Of a DNA stretch of 64,000 bases, positions 1 to 10,836 are shown piece by piece; the first letter of the stretch is position 1; every line of letters starts with the position of its first letter. A program made the position numbers and the translations under genes. Origin of the DNA: Dipteris shenzhenensis (Eukaryota; Polypodiophyta; Polypodiopsida; Gleicheniales); the NCBI GenBank assembly GCA_047967505.1, contig CM106539.1, one strand, 5' to 3'. The notes beneath the pieces are model-generated. The model was not told the DNA's origin, made no database searches, and was given only the letters and a program-made list of their open reading frames with translations.

Positions 1-60
1 GATACCAACAAAGAGAAGAGTAATTGTCAAAATCAAAAATCATGAAAAGATTTTTTGAAG

Positions 61-620
61 AAGACGAAGTCCTAACTTAAGTGAGTAGGCCGAATAGTTT
101 GCCACAACCGAAGAGAGAAAGGAGCAAACAACCAAGAGATTCAAGGGACCTCACCTCCAAAGAATTTGGGCGGTATCTGACAAGAATAAGGAAGTGAATT
201 CTCCCAACTGTCACAAGGGCGAAGACGGAATCAAGCCAAACAAGTGGACATGGCCAATTCACCACTGCGTCCTCCAAGGTTTGGCAAGGTAGTAAGAGTA
301 CCAAAAATACATGGGACATGAGTGAGGCAGTAAGAGTAAGAATGAATTGCAGAAAAACATGGGACACAAGCGAGAGAACCCCAATCTCACCTACAAAATT
401 TTTTGTGACCAGCTATAATTTTTCGTGTCACAATGATAAAGAGTCCTTGATCTACTTCCCCATTACATTCACAGAGAAGAGTCATTGTGTGGATCCCAGT
501 GAGCATTTTGCCACATGGATGATGGGATGAGTTGAAAGCTATACTCATGACAAGGTTTTCATCATAAATTCATAAAGGAAGCTGTATTGTTGAAGCTTAA
601 CTAACTCAACCAATAGTAAG
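61..620. repeat. Decayed retrotransposon repeat, family A copy 1 (left part)
   Basis: This stretch aligns by eye with 5,260-5,720: both contain the same order of short blocks (a CTCCAAGG/ggttTGGCAAGG block, a 'ccaaaaatacatgggac' type block, and an ending 'gaagcttaactaactcaacc'). The reading frames here are fragments of antisense and sense frames and none is intact. The homology resumes at about 1,440 after the solo LTR, so the LTR split a pre-existing element. I infer a gag-leader region of an old gypsy-like element because the continuation carries gag and protease motifs. Confidence 0.55.
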
Positions 621-1056
621 GAAAATCGGTTTATAATTGTAGCACAAATGGGAGTGTTGACCAATTCGCTCAATGACATGCAAGACAAAACAGTGTTGTG
701 GTTCTAGTTGGTGGGTGACCTCACCCATGGCACCAAGTTGTGCAACATGGAGATAATCTACCCAACAAGGACATGTTAGATATGCTCAATGCCCCACCCT
801 CCTGGTAACCACCAGTGGTCCAACGTGCTCAAGTTGTAAGGCCCCCATATGAGGAGAAGCCATGTGTGAGCTCGGGACACTGGATGGATCCTGACTTGCA
901 TGTCAGATGAGGTCTATCAATGAGACCGTTGATGGTAGAAATGTGATCGTGTGGGAGCCCCCTATTCTTGCTAGGGCCTGGGGACCAGCGGCCCCCCTGG
1001 TGGGGGTTCGGGGTTGGGAGTCCCCGAGGCGATGATATAGGGAATATTCCATGGAT

Positions 1057-1134
1057 GACTAGTCAGTTCCACTGACTAGGCTGATTGGTCGGCTGCATCG
1101 ACTAGGTTGACTGGTCGGTTCCACTGACTACGTT
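1057..1134 (+). repeat. Three tandem 26-bp repeats in LTR U3
   Basis: Three consecutive 26-bp units start at 1,057, 1,083 and 1,109, each built on GACT(A/G)GTC...GACTA(G/C)G. They lie just upstream of the TATA box, the usual place for retrotransposon enhancer repeats. The minus-strand copy at 30,241-30,852 has only about two units, which accounts for most of its 20-bp shorter length. An enhancer role is inference. Confidence 0.75.
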
Positions 1135-1157
1135 GATCCGACTACTACTCTCATAGC

Positions 1158-1163
1158 TATAAA
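1158..1163 (+). promoter_or_regulatory. Putative TATA box of the solo LTR
   Basis: TATAAA inside 'agctataaagaggcg', 24 bp downstream of the 26-bp repeats and about 240 bp before the LTR end, fits the U3/R border of a copia promoter. The equivalent site in the minus-strand LTR reads ctttatag at about 30,481. Confidence 0.6.
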
Positions 1164-1439
1164 GAGGCGACCTCCCCAGTCCATTGTACTAGATCAGATC
1201 TTCCAGTAGAGATCTTCCAGTTAGTAGCTCTTCACCTAGTATCTGTCTAGATTGCCATCTAAGCTCCATTGTGGGAGCGCACGGGTGGATGGAGCCATCA
1301 TCTGTACTACATCAGTATTGAAGGAAAATTTTATTCCTCTCCAGTTTGCTGCGTACTCTCTATTCTTTGTTCAATTTTTGTTCCACTGCGCCATGTAATT
1401 TAACAGGACATACGATGTATTGCTTAATTAGAACCCCAA

Positions 1440-2790
1440 AAAAGTAATAAGGTGCTATTTTGAGATGTGGATAGTGAAGAAGAAGATGAAGTGATAATAA
1501 AAAAAGACACCAAGGTAAAAAAGGAGGAGCTGAAGAAGCTTCTAAGAGAAATGGGCATCAAAGACACCCAAAAAAAGGTGAGGCCTGGTGCCACAAGCAC
1601 AAAGTGGATGGTCACGTGGCGAATGAGTGTTGGGCCAGCAAGTTTTTAGCGCCTCGTGATTGAAGACTGCTGATTCAATAAGCACAAATGAATAACAGAC
1701 ATCCACCAAGTGGAACAATCCATATGAAGAGGACAAATTGAAGAGCACCAACACGGCATGCTACTTTTGCAGCAAGGAAGGCAAACTAGAGGAACGAATG
1801 TCAGTTGTGGAAGAAACATCCAAAAGGCATGCAATCAAGATGGACGTACACCGATGATGGGCATGGTACTAGTAGAGGTGGATACAAAGGTGGTCATGAG
1901 ATCACAAGGAGTAGAAGCCAAAAAATCTAGGGTATTGCTGGAAAGAAGAAAGTAAAATAGGTAAGGAAATAAGCCATGACCTCAAGCAAGAAGAACACCT
2001 CGCTCATTATGCAAGTCATCAAGCAAACGACCAAAAAATGATTGATTGTTGGGATCAAATGAACAAATGAAGAACAGGAATGAATCCAACAATGAAGTTG
2101 AATTTGAAAGACCAGTGGAGCAAAAATAGATCAATACATCCTGGGAGAATTTTTGCAAATTGAACGCGATGATCTCCACTAGCCAACTGCTAGAATTGCT
2201 CCCCACTATGCAAAATTCTTTCAAAGTCTAATCATTGACCAATGACTTGTGACCGCACCCCTTGCAATGAGGATAGAGGTGATTGAAATGGCAATCTGGG
2301 ATGAAGAAGTGCCCATGCTCAACATCAAAGTGAGAAATGATAACCTGTGATTGAAATGGTAATCTGCGATGAAGAAGTGCACATGGTCAGCATCAAAGTG
2401 AGAAATCACACGATGAGGGGAGTGGACTCAGTGAGACAGAGACTCAGGAGTGAACATCATCTTTAGAGAAGTGCAAATGAGGCTTCACCAATTTTAAATT
2501 CATATGGCGGATGAGATGTTGGTGATTCCCACAAATGCTCAGAAATGTATGGGTCAAGATTAGTGGATCCTACCTCATGATCACATTCAGTGTGGTCAAA
2601 ATGGAGAGCAAAGAATGGTACCGAATGCTATTGGGTGACCGTGTTCAAAGGTTGCCAAGGTCCTTGCCAATTGGGGAGGGGAGGCCCTCATGGTCACCTA
2701 AGGCAAGAGGAATGTGCAAATATTGATGGGCAAAAACATGATGGATGTGCAAATACCTATAGAAAAAAGCACAAACTATAAACCTAAATG
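1440..2790 (+). pseudogene. Ty3/gypsy gag zinc knuckle and protease relic
   Basis: Around 1,467-1,650 is a Lys/Glu-rich segment ending in a 'KVRPGAT-TKW' block that recurs at 5,770-5,830. Near 1,760 the sense frame reads CYFCSKEG followed, after a frameshift, by ECQLWKKHPKG, the pattern of a retroviral CCHC knuckle with its histidine lost. From about 2,430 frames give VNII, then RNVWVKISGSYLMITFSVVK and KEWYRMLLG, which I recognise as the flap-to-end part of a gypsy retropepsin (usual 'LLGRPWL' end). The reading frame changes several times and stops are frequent, so it is dead. No reverse transcriptase follows it here. Confidence 0.6.
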
Positions 2791-4330
2791 CTTAGAGTAA
2801 GACGAGGCCTACACTTTGGAGATGCAGGAGAATTTACTCACCCTCAACATTATGCCTATTACAATGATAGATGCAATGCTAGTAGCAATCGAAAGGTTGG
2901 TGGAAGATGAAGAGCTTCACATGAACTTCCCGAAAGGCTTCATCGAAGATGAAGAAAGACAAAGAAAAGTCCAAGAAGAACTTGCCAACTAAAATCAACC
3001 GGAGGAAGAAGTGGCAATAGACGAATCACCAAAGATGCATAGTTGTAGGACAAGGATATATGACAAGCAAGGAAAAGGATGCAATCGCAAAATAGCTTCT
3101 TCAAGTTTCTATCTGAGGGAACCCGATCAAAGACGTTGCATACATTTGCATACCATGAACCATGATGCAAAGGGCACTAAAGGTTGCAAGAGGAGCGCAA
3201 GACAACTGGGCAAAGTTAATGACTTTGCAAATCAAAGACTAAGTGGTGAAGATCAAATTTGGGAGACAAAATTCAGGACAAGTGGGTTCATATATGTGTT
3301 TGTTAGCATGCAAAACCAATGAGATCAGAAGCTAGCCACCACCCATTTCGATGAACATTCTAGATTTTTTTCAAGAAACTCCAAAGAAGAACTAGTGACC
3401 ACACCATTGGCTGAGCAAAGGGGCAAGGAGCGATGCAAGGACAAAGCCTCGCTCGTTGAGGAACTACAACAACAGACAAAGCCAGATGACAAGGGAAAGG
3501 GGCCAGCAAAGCCCAAACATCCAAGCCCCCTATTTTAAGCAAGCCTCTCTAAAAGTTGACCTACAAGCCAAAGTGCAGCCCATGATGCTATTTCCAATGG
3601 AGGATTGGATGCCATATAAAGTACTATCAACACCCCTCTTCTATGAATTGATGTCGCCACAGGGTTGTCATGTGCACGCAAGGGAAGCTCCTTAACACCT
3701 ATGCTTTGAGGGTTCAGTAGGCATCAATCTCACATGGCATTCAATGGAAGTTTTTACACCACTATGAGCCAAGAGCGTGTGTATCCTTCCAGGAGGACCC
3801 AAAATAGTGGCAAGCTAAGATAACAAAGGCCATCAGGCAATAGGAGGTCATCTTCCACGAAGCTGATGAAGTGAAATGAGAACCAACAGTGTTGTATGAA
3901 GAGCGGAAGTATCTCTAGCATCAAAATAAGTGTAAGAAGAGTTGAGCAAAGGATGCACAAGCACATAGTAGCTAGGTTGACAAAGAGAGCATCGAGCTAC
4001 AAGCGTGATTTGACATCTTTAAGTGCAAAGCGAGCTAGCCTAGGACAAAGTAAAGTATCAAAGGCTAAGTTCACCAAAGCCCAAGCCATAGCACACAAAA
4101 AAAGCTCCAATATGTTCTATGAGATTTGGCAATAGAGGGACAACCTGTAGCAGCAAATTAAAGAACTTCCACAACGACTCACCCAACACCAAGGAAGGGT
4201 GGACACCCTAAAGGTGAGCAGCCTACAAAGTCGACAGCATTCTGCCCACAAAGCATAGAGCGAGCTCACAAGGCCGAGTGACTATGAGAAGAGCAATGGA
4301 TCAAAAAGCTTCTTTGAAGAGAAAGAGTTA
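2791..4330 (+). other. Downstream part of the same gypsy-like relic, no intact gene
   Basis: Short plus-strand frames are present (for example 3,011-3,322 and 3,456-3,695) but carry no motif I recognise. The end of the segment (about 4,090-4,330, containing 'cacaaagca..gagctcacaag') resembles 6,420-6,500, so it belongs to the same repeat family as the copy at 5,260-6,530. Confidence 0.4.
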
Positions 4331-4833
4331 GGTATCTTTGAAGAAGGAGAATACCCATCAACCTAGATTTCTATTCCTCTCATAAATCCCTTACAACAAA
4401 CGGATTTTAAAGGAACTCAGATTTTATAAACCTTTAGTTTCAACTCAAGTAATGTCAATGGTTAGGATGCATGTGCGCATAGGTATACCCGCTGAGCAAT
4501 CAACTTTTGCTCACTCACATTTCGGATTCTTTTGCGGCCACATGACTTTGTCCTTGGATTTTGGCTTCCCTTTGCAAACCGTTTCTAAGCTTGAATCCAA
4601 TTTAAAAGAGCATAGATTTCAATTGCCCTTCTTGCAGTTTACGTGGGAAGTAAGACCTTCATCACATTAGCCTCTTGGAGTCATGTTTCAACCATAAATC
4701 ACATGTGCAGCTATTATATAATCACTCACATACGCTTGAATATTATTCCATGTGCCATCAAGAATTGAAAATATTACAAATGCAACCACATTAAAATAAT
4801 AAAAATCATTTCTTCTTATTTCATTGTTTGGTG
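4331..4833. other. Spacer without recognised content
   Basis: AT-rich sequence between two copies of repeat family A. One 72-codon frame at 4,452-4,670 has no recognisable motif and is probably chance. Confidence 0.4.
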
Positions 4834-5297
4834 GTCATTTGTAATTGAAAATTACCCCACATTTAGAGGGTATTTGTTTCTTATGAAGTCCCTTACCTTT
4901 ATAGTTAAGCTTCTTTTTGCATATTAAATTTCCTTTCCTTTCTTGTAAACAATTTCTTGCTAACATAACTAAGAATGAAATTTCCTTTCATTTCATGAGA
5001 CTTTTGCATTTACTTATCAAATGGAAAGAGGAAAGAGGGAGTGACCAAGAGAGTTAAGGAACTAGTCATTTGTAATTGAAAATTACCCCACATTTAGAGG
5101 GTATTTGTTTCTTATGAAGTCTCTTACCTTTATGGTCAAGCTTCTTTTTGCATATTAAATTTCAGTTTCTTTCTTGTAAACAATTTCTTGCTTACGTAAT
5201 TAAGAATGAAATTTCCTTTCATGTCATGAGACTTTTGCATTTACTTATCAAATGAAAAGAGGAATGAGGGACCGACCAAGAGAGTGAAGGAACTTTA
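4834..5297. repeat. Direct tandem duplication, 231-bp unit
   Basis: The block beginning GTCATTTGTAATTGAAAATT at 4,834 is repeated head to tail at 5,065 with roughly 5-7% differences by eye. A third, partial and more diverged copy lies at 6,711-6,830. The arrangement (copies on both sides of the 5.3-6.5 kb relic) would fit remnants of LTRs flanking a non-autonomous element, but no clean TG/CA ends or target duplication are visible. Confidence 0.8.
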
Positions 5298-6530
5298 CCT
5301 CCATTGGATTTGGGTAAGTTCTTCCAAGAACAAGGAAGTGGATCCTCACAACCATCACAATGGCCAATAGAACAAGCCAAAATGGCCAGCCTACCAAGGT
5401 TCTCCAAGGTTGCAAGAGGACCAAAAATGTGTATGACATTCCACATGGGAAACAAGGTAGAGCATCCCCGCAAATGTAAAATTTGCATGTGTAAAATTTT
5501 CAATGAAAGGCTGCAACTTTGCAAGTCAACATGGAGGAAGAGTACTTAGTCTACTTCTCCACTACATTTGCAACTAAGTACATCAATTAGTATGATTGGC
5601 ACTAGGATAAGCTCTTTATACGCATGATGGTTTGAGCTTCTTTCTTGTAAAGGTTTCGCCACGAATTTAGCAAGGAAGTTGTAATAGTGAAGCTTAACTA
5701 ACTCAACCAATAAGAAGATGACTCAGGTGCATAACTTTACAGCATGAATAAGGCAGCTAAAAAGTTTTTGAGCAAGATGGGCATGAAAAAGGTGAGGCCT
5801 AGTGCCACAACCACAAAGTGGATAGTCACATGGTGAATAAGAGTCGATAGAACAAGTATTACAACATTTACAATCCCTCATTCCACACAATGAAAGGATG
5901 TTGGTTCGATAGTAGCAACGAACAATTCACATCCATCAAGGGGAACAAGACACACAAAGAGATGCAAATCGAAGGACACCAACACAACATATTTTTCCTC
6001 CTACTTCGTGTAGACAAAGGCACTACACAAGGAGCTAAAGAATCTCAAGCATTATAATTACATGTAGAGTAAAGCAAAGGATGGATAAGCACATGACAAA
6101 CTACGAATGCAAGTCAATGTGCCCATGTCAAGTATATATAGTAAACTCACCGACCAATGTGCTCATGTCAAGTATCTAAGTCTTTGTAAACTCACCGAAA
6201 TTTATGCATGGCTCTCAAACAATGCTCCAATGTGCTCATGGGATGAACCAATAATGGAATTAAAGAAATTCTTCGACTTCTCACATAACCAAACACCCTA
6301 AGAAACCCAGGCTAAGGAAGCTTATAACCTAAAAGGCAAGGGAGGTGGAGTTGCAATTGCATCGTCACCGGTCTGGGAACCTTGTTGAAAACACTCCAAT
6401 AAGGATACACCAATCAAGTTCCACAAAGCAGCCCATGAAGCTGAGCAACAAGCAAGCCACAAAGCACCAAGCAGCTCACAAGACAGTGACCATTGGGGCT
6501 TCGCCAAAGTGAGAGCTTGGGAAGATTATC
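5260..6530 (+). repeat. Decayed retrotransposon repeat, family A copy 2
   Basis: Homologous to 61-620 joined to 1,440-1,830, that is, without the solo LTR, which confirms the LTR insertion site. Contains the same 'MGMKKVRP-ATTTKW' coding block at about 5,785-5,825 in a Lys-rich frame. Stops and frameshifts interrupt all frames. The right end (6,420-6,530) matches about 4,230-4,300 of copy 1. Confidence 0.6.
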
Positions 6531-6710
6531 CTCATGGACCCCATCAATGCAACTCTTCACGAATCACTTGCACCACCACACTCACACCTTTATAATCAAA
6601 AAAATTGGTATCATCAATAGGGTTTGAGAACAATCCAAATACAACCATATGAAAACAAGTAAAAATGATTTTTTTTAAGTTTAATGTTTGCATTCGTTGA
6701 CTCTAAGTAA

Positions 6711-6830
6711 GCTTCTTTCCTTTATAGTCAAGCTTGTTCATATTACATTTCCTTTAATAATATATTGCTTAAGTAATTGAGAATGAAATTTCCTTTAGTT
6801 TTCTTGAGATTTTTACATTTTCTTATCACA
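6711..6830. repeat. Third partial copy of the 231-bp unit
   Basis: Shares with 4,900-5,040 the ordered blocks 'tttatagtcaagctt', 'ttgcttaagtaattgagaat' and 'atttcctt...gagatttttacatttt'. More diverged than the tandem pair. Confidence 0.6.
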
Positions 6831-7196
6831 TCTAAGCTTATTAGCGCTACCTTCTTTTTTTCCTTAAATTCAGTAATTTCAATGAAGTAAAAATGGCTTG
6901 TTTTAGATCTATGAGATGGTGAAATTTACTACTTCCTCACGAAAAAATCGTCTCCCACCACCAACAACGATCAAGAGGATCACATTTTCCTCAGAACAAA
7001 CGGTCCTTGACATACATCCGCTTGAGGACCAATCTAAAGGGAAACATTACAACACTCCAATAGCCGCTTGGGCTGAGAAATCCAAACCAATGAGGTATGA
7101 AAAAATCACAAAACTTTGTGGCTGACTGCTGCCATCTCGGGAGAGCTGAAGCCAAGGAAAAGAAGAATAAGCTAATCTTGAGAAGAAAACAATGCA
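6831..7196. other. 3' flank of BTA1
   Basis: Between the repeat relic and the BTA1 stop codon. On the BTA1 (minus) strand this is the expected 3' UTR and downstream region. No clear polyadenylation signal is assignable by eye and no other gene is visible. Confidence 0.4.
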
Positions 7197-10100
7197 TTAC
7201 TCCAACATTTGTAGAACGGAGTTTGGAGAGTCTGATTCCTTCTGAGCATCCTCAGTAAAGCCAAAGCCTGAAGAGAGTGAAGGAATGTTGACCAGGCAAG
7301 GAGACCCGAGGCGAACAGCTACATAAAAACTGGCATACATGTTTACTCTGTCCATATACTTCTCGCTTGTACTTAACCTCACCACTGCACAAGACAACAC
7401 TAGAAATTCAGAGAGACTACTTTCAAATTCAACCCCGTCTCAAAAGAATGTACTCAATTGTGGAGCAAAGTTCCCTAAAAAACTTGCCATGAAAACCCGA
7501 TTTCTCAATGCATTTGGCGTAATCTGGGCTCCTTGAAGCACTCCTCCAAATCACACGACCACCGGGCTGCAGGTTTTCAAGCCCATGTAAATCCTCCAAT
7601 TCGTTACCCACAATACCACTTCATCCACACAAGCACTAAAAGCAGACAAGGACAAAAATTACCTTCACTTGCTCTCTCAATGCCCCACACAAAATGTCGA
7701 TGTCTCCTTGCTCCAACCAGTCGACATGATCCATCAAAATAACCTGCACCATCCGGCAATTATGTTAACGGACTATAATCCCATCTGGATCAGGCCCCTC
7801 TGCTTGCAGACTCATCAGGGGGCTCATTACCTTAGTATATTTGCGCTTCTTCAGCTCATCGACGAAAGAACCAGTCCGGATCAACAATCTCTGCTTTCTT
7901 GCCAACTCTTCCTACAACAGAACAATGGGTTGAAAATTCAAGCACCATCCTCCAAGAAGTCACCTCGCGTGTGCATTACATGTTCTAGTCTGCTTAGTAT
8001 TTCTCGCACTACTTACTCATCCGCGAAATAATTGCACACCGTGTACAATGACTGAACATGCATCACAGTTCCATCTCACCTTTAAATGATGGAAGCAATC
8101 TTCTTCTAAGAAACGAGGACAACAATTACGTGCAAACTTCCCTGTCAAACAGCAACGATAGAAGTAGTTGCTGTGCAACCATCACCCTTAAGTTAGTGAG
8201 AGCCCCAACTGGGAGGACTACTACAATATTACTTTAACTGCAATGGCACAGAGGGTCCGCAATTGAATGGGCTACCTGTCCCTCAGGTAAGAATGTTCTG
8301 CTGTAGAATTCAGGCAACGTACCACATAACTGCCAAGGCAACATATCAACCATGAGCAGATTCGTGTAGCTGACAACTTGTCCAGAGCATTGAGATTCAA
8401 GCAAGTTCATCCATTAAATGGATGGAACCTTCCTTAAGGGGTTGCTGGACGCTCAACTTTGAACTAAACACAGAATATATTGCACAAATTAGAAAAGGAA
8501 GACGTCCAATGCGCACAATAAAAGCCAAGTTTATGAACGTTACTGACTTGTAAATATTATCCTCTTTCTGAATAAGCTGCAACTGGCCCCGGCAAACACC
8601 AGCGCAAAACCATAGGACTAATCTGTTGGTTACAAGGAAGGCGAACAATCTGGTGATGATGCTAGCCTGTAACAAACATCTTCCTACAGTTGCATACCTG
8701 CGAGCCATTAACACGATGCATGTTCAGCCCATTAGATTGCTAAAGGTAATGCGGTAATTGCTTTGCAGAAAAAATGAATCCAAATATCACATGAACTTTA
8801 TTGAAATAGTGAAGAACGTCAGGGTACCAAAGCTCTTTCTGCTTCTCCAAGGATGGAGCATTGACAAGGCAATCGATCCAATGTTCCTGCGATTACAAAT
8901 ACCCATGAAGATTTTATGTAGATCACCAGAACTTCGTAAAAGAGAGACCGATATTTTTTAAAGAAAACTATTCGGGGCCATTGCCCGATTTGAACTACCA
9001 GTTTCTTGAAGGCAAGTACATGCATGGTGACGAGCAATTACCTGATGCATTAACCTTGCCAGAAACTTTACAGCTCGGATCAATCTTCCCATCCCCCCTA
9101 TTTCAAAAGCGCGAGTCAGTTAGCGGAACCCATTGAGAAATCAAGCAGAGTTGTTTACAGAACGGTATTCGCATTATAAGATAACCATACCGTGGTAATA
9201 TAATCCGTTTTTGAAGTAATAAAACTTTGTGAACCTGTGAAACCATCACATGCAATGTCAGGCGTAAGCTTCGAAGAATCTCCCTGTCGATTTGTAAAGA
9301 GAGTAACGAAATAACTGCCACTACGAAGAAAGAACTCTTGTAAGAGAGATCTACCAGAAGTTAGATGCTCCCTGACTTAAGAATGGAGCGAGATCTGTTT
9401 GAAGTATCTTAGAAAACTGCGGGTGTAATCCTTCGCCAAACATCGACCACACATCTGAAAATGGAAGTCTACAGACACACCGAATGCAAACCTTTAACTA
9501 CAAGGCACTTTGTCAAGAAACATTGACGACACTTGAAAATAAGAGTAGTTTATCATATATCTACCGCATTACAGCTATTCTCTTAAGTTCAAGAAGATAG
9601 CTTTGTGCAGGATTGATATCCACTGAAACGACCAAGCCTGCTCCCTACAAGAGACGAACAGCCAAGATTCAGACACGAGAGTAAAACGGGGGAAGGGACA
9701 AATTTTAACTGCATATGTCAAAAGATTATAAGATGAACCTGATGGACCAAGTCCAGAGCATTACAGCCTCCCGATGTTAGTGTTAAAACAGTATCATCGG
9801 ACTTGATCTCCAAGACGCCTTCGTCGACACGAGGATCTTCCCAGGACAATGAGTAGAGAAACGTAGGGGGAAACTGAGACGGCCTCTTGGCGTCGAATTC
9901 ATCCGAAGCCCGAGAAGGAAATCGTGATGCATCGTTCCCTTCAATGACAGAACAGATCGAGGTCACGCGATGACGTTATGCTACTCTAAGGGATGGACAG
10001 TATCAAGGTTGAAGAGACCTTACTGTCGCAATTGCGAAAATGACCGAGCCACACATAAAATGGTGCCTCTATCACTGGAAGGTATGGAACGTGCTCTGTA

Positions 10101-10836
10101 CCATTGTACTCAAACGCTGCAAAATCACAAAGCTTTAGTAGCAGAATAAGAAGTTTCGGAAAGATCAGACTTGACACTCTGGGAGAGAGTATTACGGCGT
10201 ACCAGATTCAAGTTTGTGCTCTAGATACTGCCTTCTCTCCGGCCCGACGTCATATCCTGTAAAATCGAATGCAGCTCGCCAGAGCCAACGTCCCAAGTAG
10301 GTGTGCTGCCTGTTGGTCAGGTCATACTTGGCCGACGTAAAGTAGTCAATTACTCCCACTAGCCCGTCGTTTGCAAGACTCGACAGCGCCGTATCGACTG
10401 CAGGCATGAAGTCCCTCATTCCTACGGTCGGCCAAACGACAGGATTGTAGATGTGTCATTTCACGTCAAAGCGGTAACGTCATTCCTTGTTAGATGATTT
10501 CAGATACAGAGATCCATTTGTCGTTTTACTTACTGGACAAAGAGTAAGAGAACGTGATCAAGGATGCCGCACTGCGAGGCTGGAATGTCGCTGGATGACT
10601 GTCCAGTTTCTCCACATTGCTCCACCTTGTTCGGTCGGTGGACTTGGAAGTTCCTTTGCTAAAAACGTTCACTAAGTAGATCTTGCTGAAGCGGGAAATA
10701 TCCATAAACTTCGACATGAAGACCACATTCTTTTCCGAGCCATCTCCGAAGTCCACCCAAACGAGGTTCGATGCCTGTTTCAGGCGGGCTGCGCAGGCAG
10801 CAAACAACCGTTCCGGCCCTGGCCATGGCTTCTCGC
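7197..10836 (-). CDS. BTA1: Betaine lipid (DGTS) synthase, BtaB-BtaA fusion, 16 resolved exons, 5' end unresolved
   Basis: Makes the betaine lipid DGTS from diacylglycerol and S-adenosylmethionine, presumably at ER membranes. Minus-strand exons (high to low): 10836-10534, 10421-10203, 10116-10024, 9938-9739, 9644-9565, 9468-9355, 9234-9191, 9097-9042, 8886-8818, 8666-8548, 8329-8276, 8170-8080, 7911-7831, 7743-7663, 7566-7488, 7384-7197. All join in phase to 622 residues with a terminal TAA. Introns are 85-218 bp; 14 have GT-AG ends and one GC-AG. The N-terminal half is methyltransferase-like (VWVDFGDGS; FSYSL; PERRQYLEHKLE; PFYVWLG). The C-terminal half matches BtaA/DUF3419: SWEDPRVDEGVL, LTLTSGGCNALDL, VVSVDINPAQ, VWSMFGEG, NRLVLWFCAG, VILMDHVDWLE, PGGRVIWRSAS, YMDRVNMYASFYVAV. 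The acceptor at 8,666 and donor at 8,818 are the least certain. The methyltransferase half has odd residues. Upstream exon(s) remain to be placed. Confidence 0.92.
7385..7487 (-). other. BTA1: GC-AG intron in BTA1
   Basis: The last BTA1 intron starts ATG|GCAAGT on the minus strand and ends TTGTGCAG. Using this GC donor joins SGFH to VVRLSTSEKYMDRVNMY, which is what the BtaA family shows at this point. No GT donor nearby gives an in-frame product, and reading through gives a premature stop. Confidence 0.8.

Larger units (their letters stand above)
774..1405 (+). mobile_element. Solo Ty1/copia LTR with 5-bp target duplication
   Basis: A 632-bp LTR beginning TGTTAGATATGC and ending ATTTAACA, so the TGTTA/TAACA terminal inverted repeat is intact. 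It is flanked by identical GGACA at 769-773 and 1,406-1,410, the 5-bp duplication expected of integrase-mediated insertion. No internal retrotransposon sequence lies next to it on either side, so it is a solo LTR left by LTR-LTR recombination. The same LTR, in the opposite orientation, is the 3' LTR of the copia element at 30,241-30,852 and a fragment is at 34,000-34,148; this identifies the family as copia. Confidence 0.93.

Noticed and set aside
4834-5297. Direct repeats as a CRISPR-like array
   Set aside because: Only two 231-bp copies with no spacer structure, in a eukaryotic genome.
7669-8031. 120-codon plus-strand frame opposite BTA1
   Set aside because: It is antisense to the exons encoding VILMDHVDWLE and the KKRKYTK exon, so a shadow.
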